A stretch of 22,999 nucleotides of DNA from Silene noctiflora (taxonomy: Eukaryota; Streptophyta; Magnoliopsida; Caryophyllales; Caryophyllaceae), in NCBI GenBank assembly GCA_009801015.1, contig VHZZ01002945.1:15251-38249 (forward strand), read 5' to 3'. Every line of letters starts with the position of its first letter. Within the stretch, counting starts at the first letter, position 1. This document shows, one piece after another, positions 1 to 9,233 of this stretch. Made by a program: the position numbers and the translations under genes. Under the pieces are notes generated by a model. That model was not told the DNA's origin. It saw only the letters and a program-made list of their open reading frames with translations, and did no database searches.

Positions 1-731
1 CAAGTGACTCCACTCAGCCGAGGACGCACCTCGCAACACAACAACATCATACCACCACCAACCACAACATACAATCAATACAGTATACACAACATAATAA
101 TCATACAAAATGCCAAACATAAATCAGCAACTGAGTAGGGAAACCCTACCTGACTAGCAATCACCACAATAATAGCTCAGAGATGCTCTTCTACGAATCC
201 ACCTCCTATACCATTACAAAACATACACAATTATAAATCACCCTCAAAAACCCCCAAATACCCCACAATACCCAATTAGGGTTTAAACATTGTTAACCAT
301 AAGACAAGAATTCAGTATGTAAAACTTACCCACGAGACATGGAACAAGATGACGCAAACGACACCGGAAACCGACGTCTCGAACTCCTGGATTTGCAAAT
401 AACGCGAGGAAGGGAAGACACGATCTCCCTTTTTGGCTTTTGAAAGGTTTTGTGTGAAAATATGAATTGTGATAATGAAAAAAACCGTCGGCCGTAATCA
501 TAAACTAATCTCGCGTTATTAACAAAACCCGATAAAACAAGCCCGTAATACAGACTTACTCGATCGAGTAAGTAGGCTACTCGATCGAGTGGCCCATACT
601 CGATCGAATCCCTTGAGTACTCGATCGAGTACCCGATAGACAGACTCAGATTCCAAATTACAGAAACTTACTCGCCAGAGTATGTCCTACTCGGTCGAGT
701 AACCAAAGGCACAGAAAACCGTAGTATTACA
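1..731 (-). mobile_element. LTR fragment of a Ty3/gypsy-like element (5' part, minus strand)
   Basis: On the minus strand the segment starts TGTAATACTACGG at 731, a normal TG start for a plant LTR. It then runs through palindromic TCGATCGAGT motifs in its presumed U3. Further on (about 130-160) it has a GGTAGGGTTTCCCTACTCAG stretch that recalls a GAGGTAGGGTAACC stretch in the plus-strand LTR at about 6460. The other end lies outside the window. CACTA transposase code resumes immediately at 732, so this LTR interrupts that gene. The expected 5-bp target duplication would be GTATT (732-736), but its partner is not visible. I see no coding potential. The superfamily is inferred from style, not from protein domains. 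Confidence 0.65.
557..701. repeat. Array of TACTCGATCGAGTA palindromes
   Basis: Six copies of a 14-bp self-complementary motif lie within 145 bp. TACTCGATCGAGTA is perfect at 557-570 and 618-631. It is nearly perfect at 578-590 and partial at 597-607. Variants TACTCGCCAGAGTA (669-682) and TACTCGGTCGAGTA (688-701) follow. The same array recurs at 4714-4860. It sits in the LTR's presumed U3, where regulatory repeats are common. Its function is unknown. Confidence 0.9.
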
Positions 732-733
732 GT

Positions 734-1730
734 ATTGCTGAGCGAGCTATTATCGATGAGGATCTTTCATATTGTTACGCATACCTGTCTTTCGACGAGT
801 TAATTGGAGGGCCTAAGAATCGTCGTTGTGACTGGATGAAAGGAAGAGGTTTAAGGGGTTGTGTTTATAAAGATATGTCACTTGACATGCGACATAGAGC
901 TCATACATACGTTCTTTTTAACGATGACGAGGTCCAGCCTTCTTACATCACGAAACACCAGCGTTACGTTAGGAAAAAAACACCCTAATAAGACCGAAAG
1001 GTGGTATGTAAATGAGCATAACAAGCGTTTTCATGAGTGGCTTGAGGATATTATTTACAATGAAGGAAACCCATAGGATTTTTGTTACTCAACCAAATTA
1101 CTAAATCTTGTTCTCGGTCCTAATGCTCGTGCAACTTTTTATAGCGAGTATGCCAATGGGTACACTTCCTACACCAGCGATCAAGATGGGTTGCGCACAA
1201 TGCAAAACAGCGGAGTTTGCTTAGAATCTGAGGCAATGTACTTTGCTAGTTCAAAGGATAAAAATCATGTTTTGGGTACAATGAAATATTATGGAGTTAT
1301 TATTGAAATATTAGTTTTAGATTACATGAGTTTTGAGCTACCTCTATTTCGATGAAAGAGGATTGACAACAATAATGGTGTTAAAAAGGACGATTTAGGA
1401 TTCACATTAGTAAATTTTGATAAGGTTGAAAACAAGGAGGATCCTTTCATATTAGCGTCACAAGAAAAATAAGTGTTTTATGTTACCGATTATTTGGATA
1501 AAAAGTGGTCAGTTGTTCTATCTTGCCGTCGCCGAATTCCAAATGATGATGAAGCTGCCGAATTTGAAGGATTTGATCACGATGTTATAACACAATTTGA
1601 TAAGGAGGTTGAAAATGTTAACATTCCTAACACGTATATACGAAATGATCATAATGAAGTTATTTGGATTAATGAAGAGACTAGCAATTCCAACAAACGT
1701 TCCCGGAATATATTAGCTGTTTTATTATAA
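734..1730 (+). pseudogene. CACTA TNP2-type transposase C-terminus (DUF4218/DUF4216 region), decayed
   Basis: The first readable residues are IAERAIIDEDLSYC, the TNP2-family stretch usually written as SIAE.YI..E.LTFC. Then come HRAHTYVLFNDDEVQP (TNP2 'H..VLFN..EVQP'), EHNKRFHEWLEDI, GPNARATFYSEYANGY and YYGVIIEI. DDLGFTLVNF, DPFILASQ and VFYVTDYLDKKWSVVL form the DUF4216 region. A frameshift lies near the A-run at about 975. After it the reading frame is constant to 1730, apart from stops at about 1074, 1353 and 1470. The N-terminal catalytic part lies to the left, beyond the LTR insertion. The family normally encodes the DNA-binding and cutting enzyme for CACTA transposition. This copy cannot make it. 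Confidence 0.88.
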
Positions 1731-2009
1731 TGCGGAATATATGTTCATATTAATCATACACTTTTTGAGGGAATATCATTATTGCGATGAATGAATAGAA
1801 GGAATTGCGTGGAACGTTCAATCGTCACGACGCTTGGGTGGCCGGCCACACTCCTAAAATCGAGAGGAAAAAACTGAATATGATCGAGGTGTCAAGGAAG
1901 CAATTGTAATTTTAAATTAATTTATATTAGTAAATATTTAAAAGTAGGAATCTGAATAATGTCGGTCGTAATCTCAATATTACTCTCGCATTTATTTTTG
2001 GTGCATATG

Positions 2010-2491
2010 ATGTAGAGGTTCTGCGAGCAAGAAGTAAAGGACGGAAAATGGAAGCCTAAAGGACGTTATGACATTCTTGCTAGGGCAATACGCAAAAGAG
2101 AACATCCAGGTCATGTCGGAGGGGTATCGACGCATGTTGGAATCACCAAGTTTTTTGGGAAGTTTCGGACGAAGAAGCTGGATGGTGATGATTCCGAGAA
2201 GGTTTTATATTTTGTATTCTATTCAACATAATTTAAAAATCACTACGTTAAATTAGATTGCTTAAACCATTGTAATTTCTACTACGTAGCTAGTGAAAAT
2301 GGCGAGGTTGATAATGAGAATGGTGGAAACGGGGGAGCAGCCATCTGAAGAAGAGTCGGTTATGGTTCGGGAAGTCCTAAAGAAAGTATAGGAGGAGGTA
2401 AACGACGACTTGGAAATTGATGATGAGGTAATAATATATAGTTCTTTTGTACAATGTATTGTATGATTCATAAAATCAGTATATGTTATAT

Positions 2492-2572
<81 letters not shown>

Positions 2573-3135
2573 ATGTCTTGTAGGAAGCCGAGAAGGACAT
2601 GGCAAAGATGAAGGATAAAGATCAGGTAGTTGAGGAGGTAGTTGAGGAGGAAGTAGTTGATGATATCACAGTCTTCGAAAAAGCTAAAAAGACATTTACG
2701 GCTTTTGGCAATCACGATCAGGTAGCTACTACTTTATAATTATTCAAATCATACACTTTCTCTACTAATTAAATTTATTTATGGTAGTGCATGTATATAT
2801 TCTACTTCAAATTAATAAAAAATGTGAAATAGGGCTTTGGGAGGCACTCTTGTCGTATTAACCTTCCACATATAGACCCGATCACAAGAAATAGACACAC
2901 ACTTCATGTTGCGCGAGGATATGTGTACACTTACGACCAGATGGAAGTGGTTTAGTATCATGGCGTAGCCCTTAGTGCCGGTTTTAGTAAAGTGGAAGTG
3001 AAACATTTATATCAGCCAAAATATGATGATCTCAAAATTCCATTTGATGGTAATAAGATTCATCTCTTGGGAGATGCCATAGATAGTTTTGTGCAATTGC
3101 TAACCAAACTTGTTTCAGTTCTCACTGATGTGGTA
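2010..3135 (+). pseudogene. Second CACTA protein (plant Ptta/En/Spm-like), exon remnants
   Basis: After an acceptor-like TGTAG near 2013, one frame reads KPKGRYDILARAIRKREHPG and continues HVGGVSTHVGITKFFGKF. This matches the Ptta/En/Spm family theme of an EH.GRVRG-like motif. An acidic, Glu-rich segment follows at about 2300-2430 and 2584-2720, with donor-like GGTA and acceptor-like TGTAG edges around a GT-repeat intron. A later block (about 2835-3135) reads DPITRNRHTLHVARGYVYTY, a stop, YHGVALSAGFSKVEV, then IPFDGNKIHLLGDAIDSFVQ. That resembles the conserved 'hG.plg..hv.V...LPiP...t.gdA.gsfvqWP' tail of these proteins. At least two in-frame stops make it a pseudogene. Exon limits are approximate. 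Confidence 0.72.
2494..2569. repeat. (GT)38 microsatellite
   Basis: An uninterrupted run of 38 GT units lies in what appears to be an intron of the decayed Ptta-like gene. Uninterrupted runs of this length are usually highly variable. The minus-strand open frame of Thr/His codons over it is an artefact of the repeat. Confidence 0.98.
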
Positions 3136-3585
3136 AATATGTTAAAGCTGACAAATTTGTTATAATAAATGCCCTTAAATTTGTTAGGGTACAAATATTA
3201 ACCTATAATTAGTACTTGTATTGTTACATTTGCAGGGTATGACTACTACGGCAGCACCCAAAGGCATTCATACGATCACGTCTTCAGCCCTAGTTAAAGA
3301 GGTATTACCAATTTAAAATAATCGGTTTAATTTTTTTTTTCAAATTATATATGACGTCTCGTGTAATTAAATTTTTTTTTTTAATTTGTAGCCCCAAATA
3401 GCATCTGCAGCCGACGATATTCTTTAAAAGCAACCTGAATTTGTTGCACCCAATCCTAGTTTTTTTCAATATCAGAAATATGATAGTCTCGTGTATAGAA
3501 AAAAAATTAATACTGCTGCGCTAAAAAGATTGTATGAGCTTGGTGTACGGCTGCGCTGAAAAGTTTGTATGAGCTTGGTGTAAGG
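3136..3585 (+). other. Inter-exon CACTA sequence with little readable code
   Basis: This is AT-rich sequence between the Ptta-like tail and the start of the protease remnant. It holds poly-T tracts (about 3330-3390) followed by TTTGTAG, consistent with intron 3' ends. A short readable piece about 3235-3300 (MTTTAAPKGIHTI-like, in one frame) may be a small exon. I cannot assign a domain. Confidence 0.45.
3515..3584 (+). repeat. Tandem duplication of a 35-bp unit
   Basis: Two adjacent units, 3515-3549 and 3550-3584, each begin GCTGCGCT and end in TGAGCTTGGTGTA plus two bases. They differ at only a few positions. Since 35 is not a multiple of three, the duplication shifts the reading frame of the CACTA code around it. 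Confidence 0.93.
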
Positions 3586-3985
3586 CTTGATGACAGCGGG
3601 GACTGCGTCTTGATTGACATGGAGCCGGAAATTCTGGGCCTGAATGGTAATGTCAATGTACTTGAGGCGTAGAATCTGTTTGAACTCATCGACGTCGATC
3701 AGTTAGATGTGACTCATGTGTTAGTTTGGATAAAGTAAGTTTATTAATAAAAATAGTCAGTTGGTTTTATGGATAACGAAGTTTATCTACGCCATCAATG
3801 ATAATAACACCTGTACTGTATGACGTAATAGGTACATGTATACTCAAATCCATACAAACAGGGCTAAGTATGGAGAATACGCCTACAGATTCTTATGTCT
3901 TTCCAGATTCTCCTGAAGGGGCCTTACGGAAACCCCGAGAACAAATCCAGTATATCGCACAACGGTTGTCGACGACGGCATAACT
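3586..3985 (+). pseudogene. Ulp1-like protease of the CACTA element, N-terminal part of the domain, decayed
   Basis: An exon-like stretch reads MEPEILGLNGNVNVLEA, a stop, then NLFELIDVDQLDVTHVLVWI. It ends in a donor-like AAAGTAAGT near 3734. 'LD(V/I)...(I/L)..W(I/M)' is the usual start of plant transposon Ulp1 (C48 peptidase) domains. After a probable intron, about 3840-3980 gives KYGEYAYRFLCLS in one frame. A shifted frame then reads KPREQIQYIAQRLSTTA, recalling the 'yI..Rl' segment before the catalytic histidine. The code is then cut by the LTR-type insertion and resumes at 8586. The frameshift between the two pieces and the internal stop rule out function. Confidence 0.7.
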
Positions 3986-4067
3986 GTAAAGTTGATAATG
4001 TGAATTATATGAATAGTTTACGTTTCATAAATAATTAAAGTTAAATAATAATAAATAATAAAAATAG

Positions 4068-4705
4068 TTATAATCAATAATTAAAATTAAGACGATAATT
4101 AAATGATAAAATAAATAAGTAAGATGGGAATTGGACTTAATGGCATTGGGCTTTAGGCCTTGTGTACTTACCTTGCGTGAGAGTCTTATAAGTCGGGATT
4201 TAATAATACGATACAATAAGCTGTGACGGGTTTAACAATAAAATAATAATATATTCTAATCGAGCCTATAAAAGGTAGAAACCCTAACCCAGTACCTCAC
4301 AATTCTAGAATTTGCGAGAAAGGGAGTTCTCGACCGACCTAGCGATCATTCTATCTCGTTATTCGTGCAAGTTAGGACCGTCAAATGTTTATCATTTTAG
4401 TACGTTTTAATCGTATACTTTATAAAAGTACGTCAACCCAAGATCCATCTTGACCGTGACCTTGGCTAGGTTGTCGTGACCACCCTATGGTGTCAGCGCA
4501 GGGGTTGACCATAAAGTCGTGTATTGCGTCGGTGTTTAAGACGGGTATAGGTTGGTGTATGGTAAGACTTACGAGGAACGAAGGGTATGGTCGTGCTCCT
4601 GGGAGTCAGGCGCACCTTCTGGTTCTGACGTGGTGGCCAGCGGTGGTGGTTGGTGCAGGACTCGCCGGAAAGTCGCGAGAAACAGGGAGGGAGAGTGTGA
4701 CGTGT
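4068..4705 (+). repeat. LTR block A, copy 1
   Basis: This aligns with copy 2 (4892-5541) from the ATAATCAATAATTA-type start to the shared GAGAGTGTGACGTGT end. Both copies carry a TATA box, an AAACCCTAA motif, and a GC-rich tract around GGTGGTTGGTGCAGGACTCG. Divergence is visible throughout. Copy 2 has an extra piece near 5310-5322 (around GACCGTCGTTTATTG). This duplication is therefore older than the 1334-bp one. Confidence 0.9.
4267..4275 (+). promoter_or_regulatory. TATA box of LTR block A copy 1
   Basis: TATAAAAGG follows CGAGCC and precedes AGAAACCCTAACCC, a canonical plant pol II TATA context. It marks the likely U3/R boundary and sets the plus-strand orientation of the block. Confidence 0.65.
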
Positions 4706-4887
4706 GCCTTACGTACTCGATCGAGTAAGTGAGTTACTCAATTCAGTGGCCCTTACTCAATCGAGTGCCTTACGTACTCGATCGTGTACCCAACAATCAG
4801 ACTTTGATTCTAAAACACATAAACTTACTCGACAGAGTAAGTCCTACTTGATAGAGTAACTATAGGTACTGAAAACCGCAATATTAC
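4706..4887 (-). mobile_element. Inverted LTR-start fragment with TCGATCGAGT palindromes
   Basis: The plus-strand sequence matches 555-731 in the same orientation: palindrome array, a GAGTAAGTCCTAC-type stretch, then GAAAACCG.A.TATTACA. It is therefore the first ~180 bp of a minus-strand LTR (TGTAATATTGCGG from 4887) embedded between two plus-strand block A copies. TACTCGATCGAGTA is perfect at 4714-4727, with decayed copies after it. Confidence 0.8.
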
Positions 4888-4891
4888 AGTA

Positions 4892-5541
4892 ATAATCGAT
4901 AATTACAATTAAGACGATAATTAAATAATGAAATAAATAAGTAACATGGGAATTGGACTTAATGGCATTGGGCTTCGAGCCCTGTGTACTTACCTTGTGT
5001 GGGAGTCTTATAAGTCAGGATTTAATAATATGATACAATAAGCTATGACGGGTTTAACAATAAAACAATAATATATTCTAATCGAGCCTATAAAAGGTAA
5101 AAACCCTAACCTAGTACCTCACAATTCTGGAATTTGCGAGAAAGGGAGTTCTAGACCGACCTAGAGATCGTTCCATCTTGTTATTCGTTCAAGGTAAGAC
5201 TGTCACATGTTTATCGTTTTAGATCGTTTTAATCGTATACTTTATAATAGTACGTTAACCCAAGACCCATCTTAACCATGACCTAGCCTAGGTTATCGTG
5301 ACCACCCTATGACCGTCGTTTATTGGTGTCAACATAGGGGTTGACCGTAAAGTCGTGTATTGCGTCGGAGTTTAAGACGAGTATAGGTTGGTGTATGGTG
5401 ACAGTTACGAGGAACGAAGGGTATGGTCGTGCTCCTAGGAGTCAGGCGCACCTTCTGGTGTTGACGTGGTGGCCGGCGGTGGTGGTTGGTGCAGGACTCG
5501 CCGGAAAGTCGCGAGATGCAGGGAGGGAGAGTGTGACGTGT
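4892..5541 (+). repeat. LTR block A, copy 2
   Basis: This is the second copy of the block at 4068-4705. It starts at ATAATCGATAATTACAATTAAG, directly after the inverted fragment, and continues without a break into the 1334-bp tandem units. It is therefore the copy contiguous with the rest of the LTR. Confidence 0.9.
5089..5097 (+). promoter_or_regulatory. TATA box of LTR block A copy 2
   Basis: TATAAAAGG after CGAGCC, in the same context as the box at 4267-4275, with AAAACCCTAACC downstream. It is the likely promoter of the contiguous LTR. Confidence 0.65.
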
Positions 5542-5589
5542 ACATTGGGAGTTAGGGGTATTAAAGGGCACGGTTGTGATCGTAGTGAT

Positions 5590-6923
5590 GTGGGGGTGTT
5601 GTTGGTGGTGTTAGTTGGGTCAGGGCGGCACTGTGGTGGCGGTGGTTGTCGAAAAACCGTAAAATAGGGGTAACTATATGTTATGTCGTGTGTGCACGGT
5701 GTGGTGTCGTGTGTATGGGTTGGGTGGCATGTCTAGGTTCGTTGGCATGAGGTGGTGAGGATGATGGTGTCACCAGGGGTCAGTATTGGCCACGATGGTG
5801 CTGGGTAGGTGGAGGTGTTTGTGAGAGTATGTGTGTGTGTCGTAGGTTAGACTAGTGATTTGGGCGTGAGGTGGTGTGTGTGGAGGCAGGTAGTGAAGGT
5901 GGTTGTGTTGGTGGTAGCAAGGTGGACATGTTGGTGGTAGAAGTAGCTGCGGTGGTGGTCCGTGGTGGTGGCGGTGAGCATAGAAAAAGGAGGATGTTGG
6001 TTTTGGTTGTTAGTTATTAGGTTAAGTGGTGGTGTTTTGTTAAGACGGGGTTGTTGGGTGTAATGAGCTTGTGTCGGGTTTGGGTAATAATTCGTAATTA
6101 GTTATTTAATCAATTATTTTACGTAATTAAGTCGGGTTCGTAATTTAATTAACTTATATAATTAATTAATTAATATTTCGTAATTGAATCGGGTTTTTGT
6201 ATATCGTAATGTTATATATATATATATATATATTTATGTAATTCTATACGGGACGAGTGGTAATCGTAATTAATGAACATAATAATTAATAAGGAATTGA
6301 TAATTTGATTGACTTATAAATAATGAATTATAATTGTAAAGTTGTAAATTATAAGAAGGATAACAAATACTAAATTTATGTTGATATTGTAATTAAATGT
6401 TGTTTAGGTGACAGTTTTGGAAGAGAGCTTTATATTGCTTTTGGACTGCTATTGCTACGAGGTAGGGTAACCAACTCATACTGTCTTGATCTGTTGTTGT
6501 GCTTGAGCATGATGTTTGTTATTGATGATGGTGACTTGGTATTGAGATATTATGTTTTGTTATGTTATATGAATGATCACTGTTGTGTTGAGCTATATTT
6601 ATGAATTGAGGTGATTGTGAAATAAATGAGTATGAGATAATGTTGAGATTGGAATGTGAGTATTGGACTGCCCCGAGCTGGTATACAGGCCATGTCTCTA
6701 GTGGATCACGTGGAATGATATTTGGACTGCCNCAAGCTTAGTCTCTGGTGGATAACGTGTGTAAGTGATTGGANGGCCCCAGGGTTAATCCCTGGTGGAT
6801 AACGAGAATGAGATATTGAGTATGTGGTGTAAATAATGATGAATGTGAAATTGTAAATGTTGTGTGATGTATGTTATCCTACTCAACCTCGTGGTTGACC
6901 ATGTATTCGTGAAAACCAGTGAT
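5590..6923 (+). repeat. 1334-bp tandem unit B1 (contains two ambiguous bases)
   Basis: The unit is preceded by AGTGAT (5584-5589) and ends with AGTGAT (6918-6923). It includes a G/T-rich tract (GGTGGTGG-like), an AT-rich middle with an (AT)n run near 6212-6232, a GGTAGGGTAACC motif, and three related 'GGACTGCC/GGCCCC...TGGTGGATAACG' segments at about 6660-6800. The bases at 6732 and 6774 are N. The second unit has C (8066) and A (8108) there. It is probably U5-side LTR sequence. Confidence 0.95.
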
Positions 6924-8257
6924 TAGGGGGTGTTGTTGGTGGTGTTAGTTGGGTCAGGGCGGCACTGTGGTGGCGGTGGTTGTCGAAAAACCGTAAAACA
7001 GGGGTAACTATGTGTTATGTCATGTGTGCACGGTGTGGTGTCGTGTGTATGGGTTGGGTGGCGTGGCTGGGTTCGTTGGCATGAGGTGGTGAGGATGATG
7101 GTGTCACCAGGGGTTAGTATTGGCCACGATGGTGCTGGGTAGGTGGAGGTGTTTGTGAGAGTATCTGTGTGTGTCGTAGGTTAGAGTAGTGATTTGGACG
7201 TGAGGTGGTGGGTGTGGAGGCAGGTAGTGAAGGTGGTTGTGTTGGTGGTAGCAAGGTGGACATGTTGGTGGTAGAAGTAGTTGCGTTGGTGGTCCGTGGT
7301 GGTGGCGGTGAGCATAGAAAAAGGAGGATGTTGGTTTTGGTTGTTAGTTATTAGGTTAAGTAGTGGTGTTTTGTTAAGACGGGGTTGTTGGGTGTAATGA
7401 GCTTGTGTCGGGTTTGGGTAATAATTCGTAATTAGTTATTTAATCAATTATTTTACGTAATTAAGTCGGGTTCGTAATTTAATTAACTTATATAATTAAT
7501 TAATTAATATTTCGTAATTGAATCGGGTTTTTGTATATCGTAATGTTATAAATAATAATATATATATATATGTAATTCTATACGGGACGAGTGGTAATCG
7601 TAATTAATGAACATAATAATTAATAAGGAATTGATAATTTGATTGAGTTATAAATAATGAATTATAATTGTAAAGTTGTAAATTATAAGAAGGATAACAA
7701 ATACTAAATTTATGTTGATATTGTAATTAAATGTTGTTTAGGTGACAGTTTTGGAAGAGAGCTTTATATTGCCTTTGGACTGCTACTGCTACGAGGTAGG
7801 GTAACCTACTCATACTGTCTTGATCTGTTGTTGTGCTTGAGCATGATGTTTGTTATTGATGTTGGTGACTTGGTATTGAGATATTATGTTATGTTATGTT
7901 ATATGAATGATCACTGTTGTGTTGAGCTATATTTCTGAATTGAGGTGATTGTGAAATAAATGAGTATGAGATAATGTCGAGATTGGAATGTGAGTATTGG
8001 ACTGCCCCGAGCTGGTATGCAGGCCATGTCTCTAGTGGATCACGTCGAATGATATTTGGACTGCCCCAGGCTTAGTCTCTGGTGGATAACGTGTGTAAGT
8101 GATTGGAAGGCCCCAGGGTTAATCCCTGGTGGATAACGAGAATGAGATATTGAGTATGTGGTGTAAATAATGATGAATGTGAAATTGTAAATGTTGTGTG
8201 ATGTTTGTTATCCTACTCAACCTCGTGGTTGACCGTGTATTCGTGAATACCAGTGAT
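6924..8257 (+). repeat. 1334-bp tandem unit B2
   Basis: This unit has the same length as B1 and ends with AGTGAT at 8252-8257. Differences from B1 are few scattered substitutions and balanced small changes, such as the (AT)n tract near 7550. It continues into the unique LTR end at 8258. Confidence 0.95.
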
Positions 8258-8576
8258 GAACCATAAATGGGGAGCAGACTTGCAGGTGCTTGAGACTAGA
8301 AGGCTAGGAGCTTGGGAGGTGCAAGGAGTTTGACTTGACGACTTAGATATAGATCACAATGTATTCAATAATAGTCTTGACGTTTTAGTTTTCCGCTGTG
8401 AGTTGTATTTACATTTGTTTTAAAGTTAAAATTATAACAGATATTTGAGTTTAATTTATCTAATTGCCTTGGTTTGCTAAACTCTTTTATACAATACCTC
8501 GGAAAACCGATATGGTAGCACTTCTATTTGCTTAGGAGACCTAGCTAAAGGCTCTTAGACAAATGAGGGTGTTACA
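8258..8576 (+). mobile_element. Unique 3' end of the plus-strand LTR
   Basis: The sequence from GAACCATAAATGGGGAGC to GAGGGTGTTACA has no copy elsewhere in the window. The GTGTTACA ending is typical for plant gypsy LTRs. Decayed CACTA protease code follows directly. Confidence 0.6.
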
Positions 8577-8585
8577 TGTATAGTA

Positions 8586-9233
8586 CTAACAGCTCAATTT
8601 TCGAAATTTATATTCCATAGGAATCATTGGGTGCTAGTGGAAATTAGGGGTGGGCACCGGTCCAAAACCAGACCGGACCGGACCGGAACCGGTTTGGACC
8701 GGGACTGGAATCGACAGAAATTATGGACCGGATTATAAAAATTCCGGACCGGGACCGGACCCGAAAAATTCCGGTCCAAGACCGGGCCGGACCGGTTGGA
8801 CTGGAATTTGACATAATATGCCCACTTTTTCAAATTCCGGTCCAAAAATTCCGGTCCATTGGACCGGATCGGACCGGTTGGACAAGATTAAAATATAGTT
8901 TCATGGAAAAAAAATAAAAAAAAAACATAAAATTCGGTCTTTCCGATCCAATCTGGTCCGGACCGGAAAAAACCGGTGCCGGACCGGAAACCTATATCTA
9001 AGAAAATGGTGGACCGGAGACCGGACCGGATTTTCTAATTCAAGTTCCGGTCCGGACCGGTCCATTTTTCTGGTCCGGACCGGTCCATTTTTCTGGTCCG
9101 GACCAGATTTTGCCCACCCCTAGTGGTAATCAATGCGAGATCAAGTATAGTCTACTGGATTGACTCTTGCGGTCGCAAACCTGAGAAGGAATTTGTAGAT
9201 ATGATAAAAGAGTGTGTTTACAACCTTTAATAA
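8586..9233 (+). pseudogene. Ulp1-like protease of the CACTA element: His and Asp catalytic exon, split by a hAT element
   Basis: From 8586 one frame reads TAQFSKFIFHRNHWVLV. The HW pair (His codon 8625-8627) is the catalytic histidine motif of Ulp1/SENP C48 peptidases. The frame is interrupted at the GTG codon by the hAT element. It resumes after the right target-duplication copy as VINARSSIVYWIDSCGRKPE. The Asp in WIDS (codon 9162-9164) fits the second catalytic position. A stop follows near 9229-9231, perhaps already in an intron. The family cleaves ubiquitin-like modifiers such as SUMO. Transposon-borne members have unknown roles. Confidence 0.85.
8645..9122. mobile_element. 478-bp non-autonomous hAT element (MITE-like)
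   Basis: It has perfect 12-bp terminal inverted repeats, TAGGGGTGGGCA at 8645-8656 and TGCCCACCCCTA at 9111-9122. The flanks are an 8-bp target duplication, GTGGAAAT (8637-8644) and GTGGTAAT (9123-9130), with one mismatch. The 8-bp duplication and the GGGGTGGGCA-type ends are hallmarks of hAT elements. The interior is almost entirely GGACCGG/CCGGTCC repeats in both orientations plus an A-rich patch (about 8905-8925). It can fold on itself and encodes nothing convincing. Short open frames on both strands merely translate the repeats. Confidence 0.92.

Larger units (their letters stand above)
3986..8576 (+). mobile_element. Rearranged LTR-type insertion inside the CACTA protease gene
   Basis: The insertion interrupts the protease between the YIAQRL and HRNHW segments. 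Candidate limits are a TGTAAAG start near 3986 and a GAGGGTGTTACA end at 8576, a typical plant gypsy LTR end. The left limit is uncertain: I see no target duplication matching TGTAT at 8577. Inside are two TATA-box blocks (A copies), an inverted LTR piece, two 1334-bp copies (B), and a unique end (8258-8576). No gag, protease, RT or integrase code is visible, so this looks like LTR sequence alone (solo or recombined LTRs). It may belong to the same family as 1-731, judged by shared TCGATCGAGT arrays and a GGTAGGGT motif. Confidence 0.6.

Noticed and set aside
2494-2569. Telomere-like or CRISPR-like repeat
   Set aside because: It is a plain dinucleotide run. No spacer-repeat structure exists anywhere in the window.
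2262-2600. Minus-strand 112-aa open frame rich in Thr/His
   Set aside because: It only translates the (GT)38 microsatellite and flanking antisense CACTA code.
3826-3842. CATGTATAC near 3835 as the left partner of a target duplication with TGTAT at 8577
   Set aside because: It lies ~150 bp inside readable CACTA protease code, so it cannot flank the insertion.
5329-5667. Open frames on both strands in LTR block A copy 2 (also 4487-4732)
   Set aside because: They lie in LTR sequence around the GC-rich tract, differ between the two block copies, and show no family motif.
3986-8576. Full-length retrotransposon with coding region
   Set aside because: No gag, protease, RT, RNase H or integrase motif in any frame. 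Only LTR-type sequence is present.
8624-8917. Overlapping 64- and 73-aa open frames with R/P/D-rich repeats
   Set aside because: They are translations of the GGACCGG repeats inside the hAT element, open on both strands by composition.
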